From Bimastos eiseni (lineage: Eukaryota > Annelida > Clitellata > Crassiclitellata > Lumbricidae), in contig OY365807.1 of NCBI GenBank assembly GCA_959347315.1, positions 17,861,066 to 17,925,065 of the forward strand: a DNA stretch of 64,000 bases, read 5' to 3'. The number at the start of each line of letters is the position of its first letter. Position 1 is the stretch's first letter. This document shows positions 13,460 to 25,064 of this stretch, one piece after another. The notes under the pieces are model-generated. The model had not been told where the DNA came from. It was given only the letters and a program-made list of their open reading frames with translations, and made no database searches. The translations under genes and the position numbers were made by a program.

Positions 13460-15285
13460 TATACTAATATTCACAGCAGCCTGTCTTTCCATCTGGAACT
13501 CTCTCTCTACCTCCTCGTGTTAGCAACTATATGTATCTCAGCGAGACTGTGTTCTCTCTGAACTGAAGACTTGCCTCATGGATCTTATTGGTTGACCAAA
13601 CGTCAGGTATGAACAGTTTTGAACTTCTTTGTGAGGAGGATTTTATCAAATAGCAATTGAATCAACTCTTCTGCATTCGTGTCTCTGATTAACTGCGAAG
13701 CATCATTAAAAAAATAGCGCCATAAAGGCTGTCACCTTATATCATCACTGCTGTGCGGTCATCTCCAACTGATTAATTCCAGGAATGGACTATCAAGAAA
13801 TCTTCGGAAAGATGTCTAGTGACGGCAAACACTCAGGCTTCCACATTTGCATAATTGCGCCATTAAAAAGTTACATTTATTGTAATCATGATGCAACAGG
13901 GTTAGACTTATTACTCAGGAAGAAAAATCATATCCATAATTCGATTCATCATCCGAGTCTTTTGGAGGCCCGAGTCTCCAGTAGTCATAAATTTTCTATC
14001 TTTGGATTCGCGCCGACTTTTTTCCGGACGTCTCTATGACGACGAAGGAAGACGCCATTCCGATTATGAAAGCGCCTAATCGAATGGCCCACAGTTATTT
14101 CAAGGGGTCGGAAGGTTGTTACCATGACGACTGCATCTGTTGGTAGCCATGGCGACCTCGAGACCGTAAAACAACCGTCGGCGGGTCAGGGTTCATAATC
14201 GCATCATAAATATATTGCGAGAAAGGAAACGGATAGGCGCTGATATTCCTTTATGGAACCAATATTCAGAAACATCCGTCTGAGAATTGCAGTCGAATGT
14301 GACAAACCTTCGTGCCCCACGTCAGAACTGTAACTCCTTACTGCCGTGCGTATGGGTTCCATTCTGAGGAGAAGCAGCGTCTTACATCCCCCTTCGCGGG
14401 ACTGTCTTTTTTCCCATATGGACAAACGGCATTGTAACCTAAGCTATTGGTACTGCTAACTGACGTAATGCAAGTTTTATCCTTTGTATTGTTCACTTAT
14501 GCTGGACCATCGAAGTCTTGTGTGTTCTGTTAACGCAATTGTGTTGCATTGCCATGAGACTAGTTTTTGAATTGGATCAGCTTATTTTATTACTAGTTAA
14601 TACATGTAATATGATTGGGCGAGATATGATCCCAAGGCTCATCATAATTAAGCTAGAGTTGTGAGATGAAACGGCCACTCCATGAAGCAAAGCCTACACC
14701 TGTAGGTGCTTCTCTGCCTCTGCCTCACAACAGAAGTTTACCCGTCGCACAACTCTCTTCTTAGAAGTCCCAGATTTGTGGTAGGGCATGCAGCTGCCTG
14801 AGTCCACGAGGGCATGCTAATTTCCCTCTGCTTCCGTCCATCCCTGACCTTTCTCCCTCGCCTAGCCGTCTCCACCGACTTCCCTTTGCGGTCGCAACGG
14901 AAACGAGAAGACGGCGCTGAGATAAGCTATTGCTGAAAGAAGGCGCCTCGGAGGAAATGAGTACGTAATGTTTATTAGATGAGTGAGGCCTTTGTCGTTG
15001 TCGACGTCGTTGTTAGGAACCAATTAGTTGACGTTGTTGTGGGATAGCTTGAGATCTGCCAATTCTTATCATCCTCTTACTCGATGAAAAAGGTCATAAC
15101 AATAGGCTATACAGAGATTTGTAGAAACTGTGGAAATTGGGCGGTGAGAAATAGACACAGGCAGGAGAGATAAAGAGGAAGACTGTGAATGGAAGAGAGA
15201 CAGACAGCGTGACAAATGGACTGAGACAGAAAAATAAAGCAACAATCAGAGGAGAGACCCAGGCCTAGAAGATTATATTACCCAC
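13460..15285. other. No gene seen
   Basis: Anonymous mixed sequence. No ORF with recognisable motifs, no RNA gene. Confidence 0.45.
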
Positions 15286-15714
15286 CGTCTGTCTGTCTGC
15301 CTGCCTGCCTTTACGGGCTGATTGCCTGCCTGCCTGCTTCTCCCTGTCACACATGTCTCTGTCCCTCTCCTTCTACCTCTCTCTATCTGATCACACTATT
15401 ACCTCTGTCAGATCTTAACTTTATTTTCATCCTTTCCATACTTCAATCACTTTATCTAGGTGCCTCTACCTGTATGTCTACGTTCTCTTCTCTCTTCGTC
15501 TGCTTCCGTCTGTACAACTTCCCCATTCAATCGTCCGTCCACAATTCCTTCGTCCGTTTTACTTCGAGTGCATCTGTGAATGTATTTTCTGTGAAGATAA
15601 TTATACGTCTATGATATATATGCATGTTTTCTATGAATATATATATATGTGTGGGTGTGTGGTTATTAATCAGTGTATGCCCTGAGATGAACAGGTGTTT
15701 GACAGTCTGGCGTT

Positions 15715-16035
15715 GCGTTAGTAATTAGTTGGTCGGACAGGCGTACCCTGAGCACGTGTGGCGCCAGCAGCTGGTGCAGAGGATTTAAAGTGTGTACAAT
15801 GTATAAAGTTCGTTGCTCTACCAACTGTAGGAGATTGAGTTTTCTAAAATGAGCGAAATGTTACTATTGGTCTCTCGTATTTATAAAGAAAAAGAAATAT
15901 TTGAAAACTTTGAACGATGTAAGAATAAGTTAAAAGCAGTTAATAACTTAACAGCCACGTAGGGCCTGCCACGCCAGAAGCTAGTTATCTATAATTAACA
16001 GAAGAGGTAGAAAGCTGAGTAAGGTCGCATAGGTC
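15715..16035 (+). repeat. Old dispersed repeat Y, copy 1
   Basis: It aligns by eye over about 300 bp with 59800-60085 in the same orientation. Shared landmarks in the same order are AGGCGTAC..CT...GCACGTGTGGC, TTTRAAGTGTGTACA, AGAAGCTAGTT and AGAAGAGGWAGAAAG, followed by a GGTCRC motif. The divergence is high, so this is an ancient element. No coding frame is obvious. Confidence 0.7.
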
Positions 16036-16264
16036 TGTCTTCTTATGTAAAACAAAATGAGCAGATGGCTGTCACCTAACTTTAATATAATATAATACTA
16101 TTATGGTAAAGAAAGATGACAGTCGACTGCTCATGAAGCGCTTCAGTTCCTATTTTAGCATCTATTCTCATTCCATCATTAATTCTCTTCCTCTACCTTA
16201 TTAATTTGCTCTGTTGCCGAGCTCATCATTTTCCTTTGACCTCTTTCTCCCACACATATATCAT

Positions 16265-17540
16265 CCTCATCTCTCTGTCTGTGTGTCTGTCTGTCTGTCT
16301 GTCTCTCTCTCTGTCTCTCTCTCTATATATATATTTTTTTTTCTCTCTACTTCCCTTCCAATTGCTCTTTGTGTTTCTCGTCCGCTCCCACTCTTCCTCT
16401 GCTTATTCTTTCTCTTCATCTTGCATCTGCTATTTTTCCACTCGTCCTCTTCCCGGTCCATCGGTTTTTCTCATCTTCCATCATCCCCTTTCCTTATATT
16501 TGTTCTACTCAGTTCCCTCCTCATCTTTATCGTCCTCTTTTCCTCATCTTCTCATACGCCCTACCTCCATCCATTCCCATCTGCCGGTCCTTTGCATTCC
16601 ACTTCCGTCTTCTTATAATACAATTTCTGACATCTTCCGTGACAGATGATCCGTCTCTGAGGACTTTAAGCGCCATCTCAGACTCCACATTTCCGTCAAG
16701 TCGGTCAGTAGTTCTGCGAGCATTTCCTATCGGCCTCAGCGCATCTTATCGAATTAAACCTCAGTGCTTTTCCATCGTCCACTCCTTCCACTCGCACCTA
16801 TTCGCCGACGATCCATTCTCTTTCTATTGTCTTTTATTCTTCCCGTTCTTTATTTTCCTCACGGTCACAGTGTGACGTTACAGGTCAATGACTTGACTGC
16901 TCACTACTCTACACTAGGTTCCAAGCGACGGTGGTTCGAATCTCTTCCACGTTTCATCCTTCCGTCGTTGTCCGTCTTTGCATTTCACATCCGAGTCATA
17001 TGTTGAATTCTCCTATGCATAATGTAAAGTAAACCACTCATTGGTGAGCCTCATTGTTTAACTTTAAGTTAAAATTGCTGTATCGGTTGTCTCCATGTTT
17101 GTAATTAAGGCGAACGATCCTTCACATCCACGAACCAATGAAGAGTTTAATGAGGAAACACCTTACATTGACGAATCTAGGATCTCAAGTTGGGAAGGAG
17201 TGTAGCCTGGGCGCATTGAAAAATCACAAAAGCATCCGTCATTGTCAGGCCAAAGGTCGTCCGATATTCCACTCATGGATAGCTTGCAACTATTGTGAAT
17301 TTTCTCTTCCTCACCTCTTCGTCTTCTTCTCCTCATCCGCTTTTCATCCCTCCTTGCCTTTCGTTTCCACTTTTTCCTCGCCACCATTTCTTCCTTTTAC
17401 TTCGCACTCCTAGTTCTCGTCTAAATCCTCCTGCTCAGCGCCACCTATTTCCTTTTTCTCCTTCTCCTCAATCCTCATCCACCTCCTCCTCTTCATCTTC
17501 GGTAACTTCCTCCTCGTCATCCTCCTCCTCCCTGTGCTGA
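16265..17540. other. CT microsatellite followed by long T/C-rich DNA, no gene seen
   Basis: CTGT/CTCT runs at 16275-16325 lead into about 550 bp of pyrimidine-rich sequence, and a second such block runs from about 17300 to 17540. Long open frames here have Ser/Leu/Phe-rich composition with no domain signature. Confidence 0.5.
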
Positions 17541-17544
17541 CATT

Positions 17545-18115
17545 TCTTGTTCATTTTGGTTGGCACTGGATCGGAAAGCTAAGCGCACAAGGCAGCGCTT
17601 GCAAAAGAATCCAGCTTCCAATTAGTACACGTCTCAGCGCCATAAGAGCCGCGATCCGTTGGCAAACTGAGGACGAGGAGCAAGAGAGCAGAGAAGGAAG
17701 AAGGAGAAGAAGACAGGAATTACGAGACGCACGCATAGGAAGAGGAGGACGAGGGAGCGGTGAAGGAGGGCATCGAGTGGGAAGAGAAGGCCACGGAGAT
17801 CTGAACCTGCGACAGACCGCCGTCTATATAGGCAGGCACAATCGATCAGTTGAAGCGATGCCGAGCGAGCGCGTTTCAGAGTCGAGAAGCGTTTATCCAT
17901 CTGTCATTTGACTCTGTCGACTCCTCGGCAACCGTTGCAAAGACCTGTTGTCGTTCGGCGCTGATTAGCGGCTTAAAGCTACGGTGGCTGAATGCCTAAA
18001 AGTTGCCAGAGACGACGTATGTCAGGCCAGAAGCGACGACGATTCGCAGCTGGAAAAAGAGCGACGTTGACACGATGTCACGGCCTCAAGACGAAACATA
18101 TTTCACGACGAGGAA
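17545..18115. other. GC-richer stretch, unassigned
   Basis: Base composition is higher in GC and CpG than in neighbouring sequence, and the plus-strand frame 17534-17911 stays open for 125 codons with Arg/Glu-rich content. No domain, signal peptide or clear splice site was recognised. A regulatory CpG-rich segment or an unrecognised exon are both possible. Confidence 0.2.
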
Positions 18116-18117
18116 CG

Positions 18118-18267
18118 CGCTCTCTCTCTCTGTCTCTGTCTCTTTCTCCGACTCTGTCTGTCTGTCTCTCTCTGTCTCCGTCTCTCTCTTCTCTCTCTCT
18201 TGCTCTTTCTCTCTTTCTCTCCCCATCTCTATCTGCATACGTCTGTCTGTCTCTCTCTCTGTCTCCT

Positions 18268-18299
<32 letters not shown>

Positions 18300-18400
18300 C
18301 GTCTCCCTGTCTCTGTCTCTCTCTCGCTCTCGCTCTCTCTGTCTCTCTCTGTCTCTCTGTGTCTCTCTCTTTCTATCTCTCTCTTACTCTCTCTTGGCAG
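18118..18400. repeat. (CT)n/(CTGT)n array
   Basis: CTCTCT and CTGTCT runs interrupted by short GC words. Confidence 0.95.
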
Positions 18401-18404
18401 TTAG

Positions 18405-19440
18405 CTTTCATGTTTTTGTCTTCCTCTGCCTCTCTCTATATTTCTGCCACCTATCTTCCCATCTTATTTGGCCCAAAGCAGAATCTTATCTCTGTCCACT
18501 CTCTGCTCATTGACACAAGAGAAGAGAAGAAATAACTAGAGAAATAAAGAGAAAGGCAGACAATAGAAGAAAAAGAAGTTGAGACAGAAGAGCGATGAAA
18601 CGGTTAGAGAAGCAAAGAAAGAAGAAGAAGATTCGAAAAGAGAAGGGAAGAGTAAATTAGAGCAGGAAAAGAACGGATAAGTAAAAACAACGTGAGAAAA
18701 ATAAAGACAAGAAAGGAATGAGGAGGGAATGAAACAGATGAGAAAACATATAGAACGAAAGAGACGAATGACGACGTTTATTTTCTCTTCTAAACTGATT
18801 CTTTCAACTTCTTTCCCCTTGTCATCTTCTCTTTTTTTTCTTTTTCCAGCTGCGTTACTAAAATTTTTACTTCTAAGTTTCCCTTATACGCTCCCAATCA
18901 TGTCCTATATGCTCCTGCTTCATGTCATCACCCTACCCCGATTATTTTCTCCACCATGTCGCCTTTACCCACATGAGAGTCATGCATCAGACTCGCACGT
19001 TCTTTCCGCCTTCGAGATGATATCAAAGGGCGCCGTGTGAATGCCCAGATGTGAAGCATAACCAGAGACAGTTCGTCGTCCTTTCTCGAGACTGACCACC
19101 AAACTTTCATTGTCCATAATTAATGCATGGAATGATCTGTAAATCCTGATAAGAAGGGATGCTCACTGGTGAGCCACTGATCTTCTGCAGCCTTTGGACC
19201 TCAGACGAGAACAATCAATTTCATTCGATGACATCGTCGCCTTCTTACCTAAATTGGCGCTGCATATGATGATCCCGTTGCGTAACCTTAGAGTGTATGT
19301 ATACTATAATTTATTTTAAGCTTTTTGCCATCCATAAGAACGGTGGCATTACGACTTAAACTGAGGGCTTGAAATCAGTCTCCTTCATCAATGGAATAGT
19401 TAAGTTTGAATCCATTTATTTGATTCCAATACCCGTCAAC
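18405..19440. other. No gene seen
   Basis: A-rich and GA-rich from 18530 to 18770, then T/C-rich to about 18950, then anonymous. No coding or RNA signature. Confidence 0.45.
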
Positions 19441-19442
19441 CA

Positions 19443-19640
19443 ATAAACCAACCAACCAATCCATCCATCCATCCATCTCATTCATCCATCTACTCATCCA
19501 TTCATCAATCAATCCATCAGTTCATCAGTCCATCCACCCATTCATCAGTTAAGCCATCCACTCATCCAATCCATCCATCCTTCCATCTATCCATCCCATC
19601 CATCAATCAATCAATCACTCGATCAATTAATCCATCCCTC
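19443..19640. repeat. (ATCC)n-type microsatellite
   Basis: CATCCATC units mixed with CAATCAAT and TTCATC units over about 200 bp. Confidence 0.93.
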
Positions 19641-19716
19641 CCTCCACCCATCCACCTCTCGCTCGATTTATTAATCCTTCAATATCGTTCCATTGTTTCG
19701 GTCTGTAGTGTCGCCA

Positions 19717-19814
19717 ATCATTCCTATAAATCCTGTCTTAATCATTCCTCTAAATCCTGTCTTAATCATTCCTCTAAATCCTGTCTTAATCATTCCTATA
19801 AATCCTGTCTTAAT
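19717..19814. repeat. 24-bp minisatellite, four copies
   Basis: Four tandem copies of a unit beginning TCATTCCTMTAAATCCTGTC and ending TTAA. Adjacent copies differ only at the A/C position. Confidence 0.95.
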
Positions 19815-20689
19815 CAGTTAGTCAACCAATCGCGTTATTTTTATTGTTGTTTTAGTGTTATGAACTGCATTGCAATTAATCTCCGACCGGTCAATAAGAG
19901 TTGCTTTTAGGACCAATCTTCGTGATCATCCGTGATAAATTTTAATGGATAAATAGAAGACTGGGCTTCTACTCTTACAACACTACTGTCAAATTCTTTC
20001 TCAGTCTGCTCAACCTGCCTATCAGCTGATAGAGCGTTCATAGAAGGCGAGTAATTGTTGGGTAGACATTAGGGAATAAATTATGGTGTGGAGTAAAATG
20101 CTTTGCAAAAAATCTGAATAGTCGAGTCTCGAGTGGTCAACTTCCTTCGATCCGTAAATTATCGCAACTTAGCAAAGGACTTAGTGGCCCGGGAATCTTG
20201 TCATAATTATCATTAAGAAAATAAATAGTTCACTTACATCAACGCTTATTAGTCTGCTTTATAATATCTAAACACAAGGATCTATTCACTGCATTACTGA
20301 TGATCAACAGAATGCACGATATGCCATCGGCCTTCGATGCCGTTCTCCTTCTATCCTGAATCTCAACTTTTGTCTAGTTACAACCGGAGATCCTTATGAC
20401 GCTAACTATTAGGTCAGCTCACGTTGCTACTTAAACTGACTCTAGGTGCAATCAGTTGATATCCTAGTGGCTGTTTTTGCCACTACCTAGGCATATGATT
20501 GATAGCATGCATATATCGATCTGGATCTATTAGTTTGGTCAGCATGCCATAAATCGATAGCAATCGCGTAAAGCCTAAAAACTAGGTGTCTCTAATAATG
20601 GAATAATAATCGGCAAATATTGGAAAAAATTTAGATATACGGAAAATGGCCAAGAACGCTAATTTAAGATGGAGACCAATCCCAAGACC

Positions 20690-20872
20690 GTTACTTTAAG
20701 ACCGAGAACAAGACTGACGCATTCGAGACCAAGACCGAGACTAACACCGATGGTCCGAGACCAAGACTAAGACCAAGACCGATGCATTCGAGACCAAGAC
20801 TAAGACTAAAACCGCACTTTTCCGGTCTCGAGACCGTCTGGAGACCAAGACCGTAGTTTCGAGACCACATTC
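20690..20872. repeat. Degenerate GAGACCAAGACC minisatellite
   Basis: GAGACCAAGAC, AAGACCGATG and GAGACTAA-type units of roughly 6 and 12 bp repeat over about 180 bp, including an inverted GGTCTCGAGACC palindrome near 20824. Confidence 0.85.
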
Positions 20873-20892
20873 CTGATATTAGTGTAATTATT

Positions 20893-21050
20893 ATGTTGTC
20901 TAGTCTCGAAAGAGTAAGACCGATAGACGCAATCTATCAGAGTAAATCTGAATGATATATTGCCGCAAATGATCCCCAGCCAAAGACAAGACGTCTACCA
21001 CAAAAGCTTATTGTCCAGCAAGAGATTCGGCCTGTACTTGGTATATGTCC
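20893..21050 (-). repeat. Dispersed repeat X, copy C
   Basis: Reverse orientation relative to copies A and B. After the GAGATTCGGCCT landmark it jumps directly to GTACTTGGTATATG, missing about 28 bp present in copy B. Confidence 0.85.
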
Positions 21051-21308
21051 AAATGACTGTGTTTTTGCCACTACCTAGGCATATGATCGGACAGCTTCAA
21101 AAGTCTAACCACTCCATCGTCCTTATGCAGCGCCAGTCAGTCCAGTCCCACATCTCGAATGCCCCTTCTTCTTTTCTCTCTCTTTCTCTCCCTTCCTTTA
21201 ATATACGTGTCAGGGTCATTTTGAGGCTATGTGTTTCTAACAGTGTATCTTCCTGCCGGTATGTGTGTCTGTTTGCATACGTCTTTCTAACTGTATGCGT
21301 CATTGTCT

Positions 21309-21376
21309 GTGGCCGATTGGCTAGAGCGGTCGGCTCGCAACGCTCAGTGTGCGCTGAGTGTGCGGGTTCGACCCTC
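21309..21376 (+). mobile_element. tRNA-like SINE head (Pol III A and B boxes)
   Basis: GTGGCCGATTGGCTAGAGCG resembles the start of a tRNA-Ser/Leu-derived SINE and contains an A-box-like word. GGGTTCGACCC at 21364-21374 is a B box. The spacing of about 45-50 bp suits an internal Pol III promoter. The acceptor stem does not close, so I call it a SINE or tRNA pseudogene and not a functional tRNA. Downstream sequence with GAGCAAGTCCTTCGCGCACA resembles the body of such SINEs. Confidence 0.65.
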
Positions 21377-21479
21377 GTCAGATGCGTCACTCTGTATAGT
21401 CATTGAGCAAGTCCTTCGCGCACAATTGATCTGCATTAAAACTGCAGTTTCGTCGATGAGTCGTGTGTGCACTTCTGAT

Positions 21480-22715
21480 CAGAAAATGCTGGAAGAAGGC
21501 AATATCAGATTTCAATTGTATTGTCTATTATTGTCTCTCTGTTCGTGTACTGTGGGTACGAGGTGAAACAAAGCGACGCGTTGAGGTGTGCACTAAGAGC
21601 TGTTAATTTCGAACCCCTATCAGGAAATGAAGCTGTCATAACATGAGATTGGTGGCCGTGCAACTGTCGTCCATCGCTTGCATCTCCATCGATGATTGCG
21701 TGTCTTTCAACGACGTTTAGAGTGTGAATTATGACGACGCCTGACCCGACCTAAGATCCACCAACCACGGACACGTCAACGGTCCACAACAACTCAAACT
21801 GTAAGGCTCGCAAACAGCAGATATTAGCGCACAACCAATAGGCAAGTGCACTCTTAACTGGAAACACTAATGGAGTCTGTCAGCAAGTAGGGTCTTGCAG
21901 GAAAATGGCTTCGTTCAGCAGACACTGTTGTGGCCTGAATCATCAAAAGGGAAACACGGGGACTGACAGAAACATTTGCTTGGCTAAAATTACCAATCTA
22001 AACCGAGGCGCTTGGAAATTCTAAAAAGTGTTCGTGTTGGAAATGGTCGGTTAGCAAATAAAGCAGACGAATTTTTAGAATAGGTTATAATATTAGGATA
22101 GACTGATATTAGCAGGTTTCCAATTCGATTATTCATGAATTGCTTCCAAAATAAACTTTGGAATTCACTATTTAATTACTTCTTTCTCCAAAGTGTCGAT
22201 ATTTGCAGTTATAAGACAACAAGAAAGCATCGTATACAATGTAGATCTGAACGGAATCTTAGTACAAAATACAAAACTTTTCTTCCAAAATGTCGTAGAT
22301 TACAATTACTTAACTCGTTTTATGATTTTTCAACAGCCGATGCAATACACTTGTCACATTTAAAATACATGTCGCATGTCTAAATTAAGCATTAGCTGTT
22401 GCATTAAGTATGTCATATAAAAAGAACTCCGCTTAGTGAAAGGCAAACACGTCACAGTAATTTCAAGGTCCGCGTCTTTCTCAGATTATATGCATTCATT
22501 TCATATGTATTGCAAATAAGAATAGATATAAAGGCTATAATTATAGTTTAGTCTTCTTAATCAACTACATCCATTAAAAACTTAACATCGCTAAGTCACC
22601 TCTGGAAATAAATATCTAACAAATACTGATGCTATATATATATTGTTCTGTTTGAAATATTTTTGTCAAATATGGCGGATGTATGCAAATATGAATTGGC
22701 TTTCAGCATATAAAT
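21480..22715. other. No gene seen
   Basis: Anonymous sequence, AT-rich after 22050. Nothing recognisable in either strand. Confidence 0.45.
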
Positions 22716-22720
22716 TTCAT

Positions 22721-22797
22721 TTAAAACTTTCTACGTTTGGCCGAAATATCAGCAAAAATCCGTAGATGGGTTCCCTTTTTAGGCCCACCCTGTATAT
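22721..22797 (-). mobile_element. Possible mariner-like terminal sequence
   Basis: Read on the minus strand, the segment starts TATACAGGGTGGGCCTAAAA, which resembles terminal repeats of mariner/Tc1 elements, and it abuts a TA run at 22797-22815. I could not find the partner inverted repeat or a transposase, so at most this is a solo end. Confidence 0.3.
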
Positions 22798-22819
22798 GCA
22801 TATATATATATATATTGTA

Positions 22820-24860
22820 TAATATCTAGTAATGGTTGCGAGACAATCTGGTCTCTTGACTGTTTTGGTTGTTTTTTCACAGCATCTACAGAAGGCGTCT
22901 ATGACTTGTGTTATCATTGCATTACGGTTGTTTTATGTCTGTTATTATTGGTGAATCAATAAATGCCTTCAATCACTCGAAATCTCGTCTTCAGAGGATA
23001 GTATGCAACCCAGCGCTGAAACAGATCAAAACAACCTGGCTCTTTTGAACATGATTTTATGTAGCGCCGATATTAAGCTAGTCTTCTCTTGAAGCGACTT
23101 ATGTGTGACGCTGCTGACAAAGATTTTCTTTACATTACAGTGATTAGGAAAGTGCATTCTCTTCGGTGTCCAATTTTTGCTAATGATGGTACTTCTCTTT
23201 CACAAGGCGTTACCCAACAACATCGCTGAATTGGCCGTCTGATCTCGTTTCTTATGAGCAATGCCTGCATCCTGTCAGTCTGTCTATATATTTCGTGGGC
23301 TAGTCCTACCCATTAATTGTCTAGCTCTCTCGCTGCTTTTGCTGATGTCTGACATTCTATTAATTTTGTCCTTTTTCATTTTCAGTTTCAGTTTTTCCCC
23401 AGGAGAATTAGACTAGACAATTCTGGAGAAGACCAGCCTATATTCAACCTGTCTATTGACTAGGTTCGACTAGTCTATAGAAGAATCGACTAGTCAGTGA
23501 AGCCTAGACTGGATTTGATCAAATTAAACTAGTCTGAGACCCGCTATGTACTAGATTATATACAAGAAATGGGTAGACTAATCTAGACAGAGGGTAGAAA
23601 TTTGCCCTGGACATGAGCCCCTGGACAAAGTCACCTCTGATAAAAGCCCCCCGGGCAAAAGCCTAGCCATTTTGCGTAGAACAAAAGCCCGCCAGGGCAA
23701 CGGCCTCCTACGAAAAGGTTTAATGCAAAATATATTTCTCATCAATTCAACATGATAGTAATAACATTATACATGTAGTTTAATTTTAAGATGACAAGCC
23801 ACAGCATGGTTACAAGTTTAATATGAACGAATGATTACAAGTTATTTATTTGACTTCTGTGAATCAACCAAAATATACTTGTCTAACTTCTATTTAAGCA
23901 CGACTTATTATTTTCAATCCATCTTCTCTTCAAACAAGAAAATGCGCAACTAATTTTCTTGCCCTGAGTTTTAATTCTGTTATAGCTTCTATCTATTTTT
24001 TGAATAAGCTATACATTTATATATTATATAACATCTTTTCTATCTAATCTGATTATCATATTATGTTTGTATATAAGGTCTTGTTCGTGTTTTGAAGGCA
24101 TTAGACGTGGTGGATCAGTAGACCGATTTGCAATCCGTGCCTCCATAAACCATGAAATAGACACCAAACACCATTATAATACTTGTAGCTAATGCGAAAC
24201 CAAAGATCAACCATAACAGGTCTAGTGACCTTGAACTACAAAGTCATGCGCAGATCATACAGTGTTCATGCAGCATTGGATTATGACTCCTTGGTTTCTA
24301 TAATCCCGGTGAACCAATCGTTGCTTTCCAGCATTTACCTCGCAACCATGACATGTTCACTCGTCTCCTCTCCTCGTGATAATGCGATAGGCAATTATAT
24401 CTATTGGCTGAACCCATTGCAGAACAGTTATGAGCGCACCTGCATTTCATGCCTCTGCTGCCAGGGAATGGATCAGTTGAAAGGAAAGATAATTAAAATG
24501 GAAAACCCCAGAGCAGAAACAAGAAGAAGCTGATTGATACTCGAACGATGAAGGTAATGACGAAGGGAATGAAGAAGCAGAAGAAGAAAAGAAGAAGTCA
24601 ATCCCTGATTTGAACGGAGTCGCTAGGGCTTGTCAGTCGGGGGCTGAATCATCGGATTGGTTCCGTGGCAAAATGAAGTCATTTCCAAAGGGCTTCTTCG
24701 ATGGTCGACGAAGACCTTGAACCCGATCGCTTCACACAATGCCCTTAAGTTGAGCGAACCATCGGAAGCCGGGGATTTGTAACGATTGCCAATGGCCTTA
24801 GCCTCGCCAAAGACCACTTAGAAGGCGATCTCTCCCGCACCCTCTTCCCCATCAGCTCTT
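22820..24860. other. No gene seen; two degenerate short repeats
   Basis: From 23405 to 23590 the word GACTAG/TAGACT recurs about ten times in both orientations. From 23605 to 23715 a GGACAAAAGCCC-like unit recurs at irregular spacing. No coding region recognised, although the plus frame 24192-24533 is open. Confidence 0.45.
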
Positions 24861-24865
24861 TGTTA

Positions 24866-25060
24866 GCTCTCTCTCTCTCTCTCCTTCTCTGTCTGTCTGT
24901 CCGCCTGTCTGTCTGTCTCTTTCTTTCTTTCTCTCTCGCTCTCTCTCTCTGACTCTCCCCTCCCTTTCTCTCTCTCTGACTCTGTCACTCTATCTCTGGT
25001 CTATGTGTGTGTGTGTGTGTCTGTCTGTCTGTCTCTCTCCTATCCCTCTCTTTCTTTCCC
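24866..25060. repeat. (CT)n/(CTGT)n tract
   Basis: CTCTCT and GTCTGTCT runs with a short (GT)n at 25005-25019. Confidence 0.9.
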
Positions 25061-25064
25061 TGTG

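Larger units (their letters stand above)
20472..21087. repeat. Segment bounded by 28-bp direct repeats
   Basis: The same 28 bp, starting TGTTTTTGCCACTACCTAGG and ending CATATGAT, occurs at 20472-20499 and 21060-21087 without mismatch. Between them lie the GAGACCAAGAC minisatellite (20690-20872) and copy C of dispersed repeat X. The direct repeats could be an unusually long target duplication, the ends of a larger repeat, or a local duplication. Confidence 0.85.

Noticed and set aside
21309..21376. Functional tRNA gene
   Set aside because: Internal boxes are present but the acceptor stem does not close by eye; more like a SINE head.
24192..24533. 113-codon plus-strand ORF
   Set aside because: No recognisable domain, no supportive splice or codon-use evidence; left as anonymous sequence.
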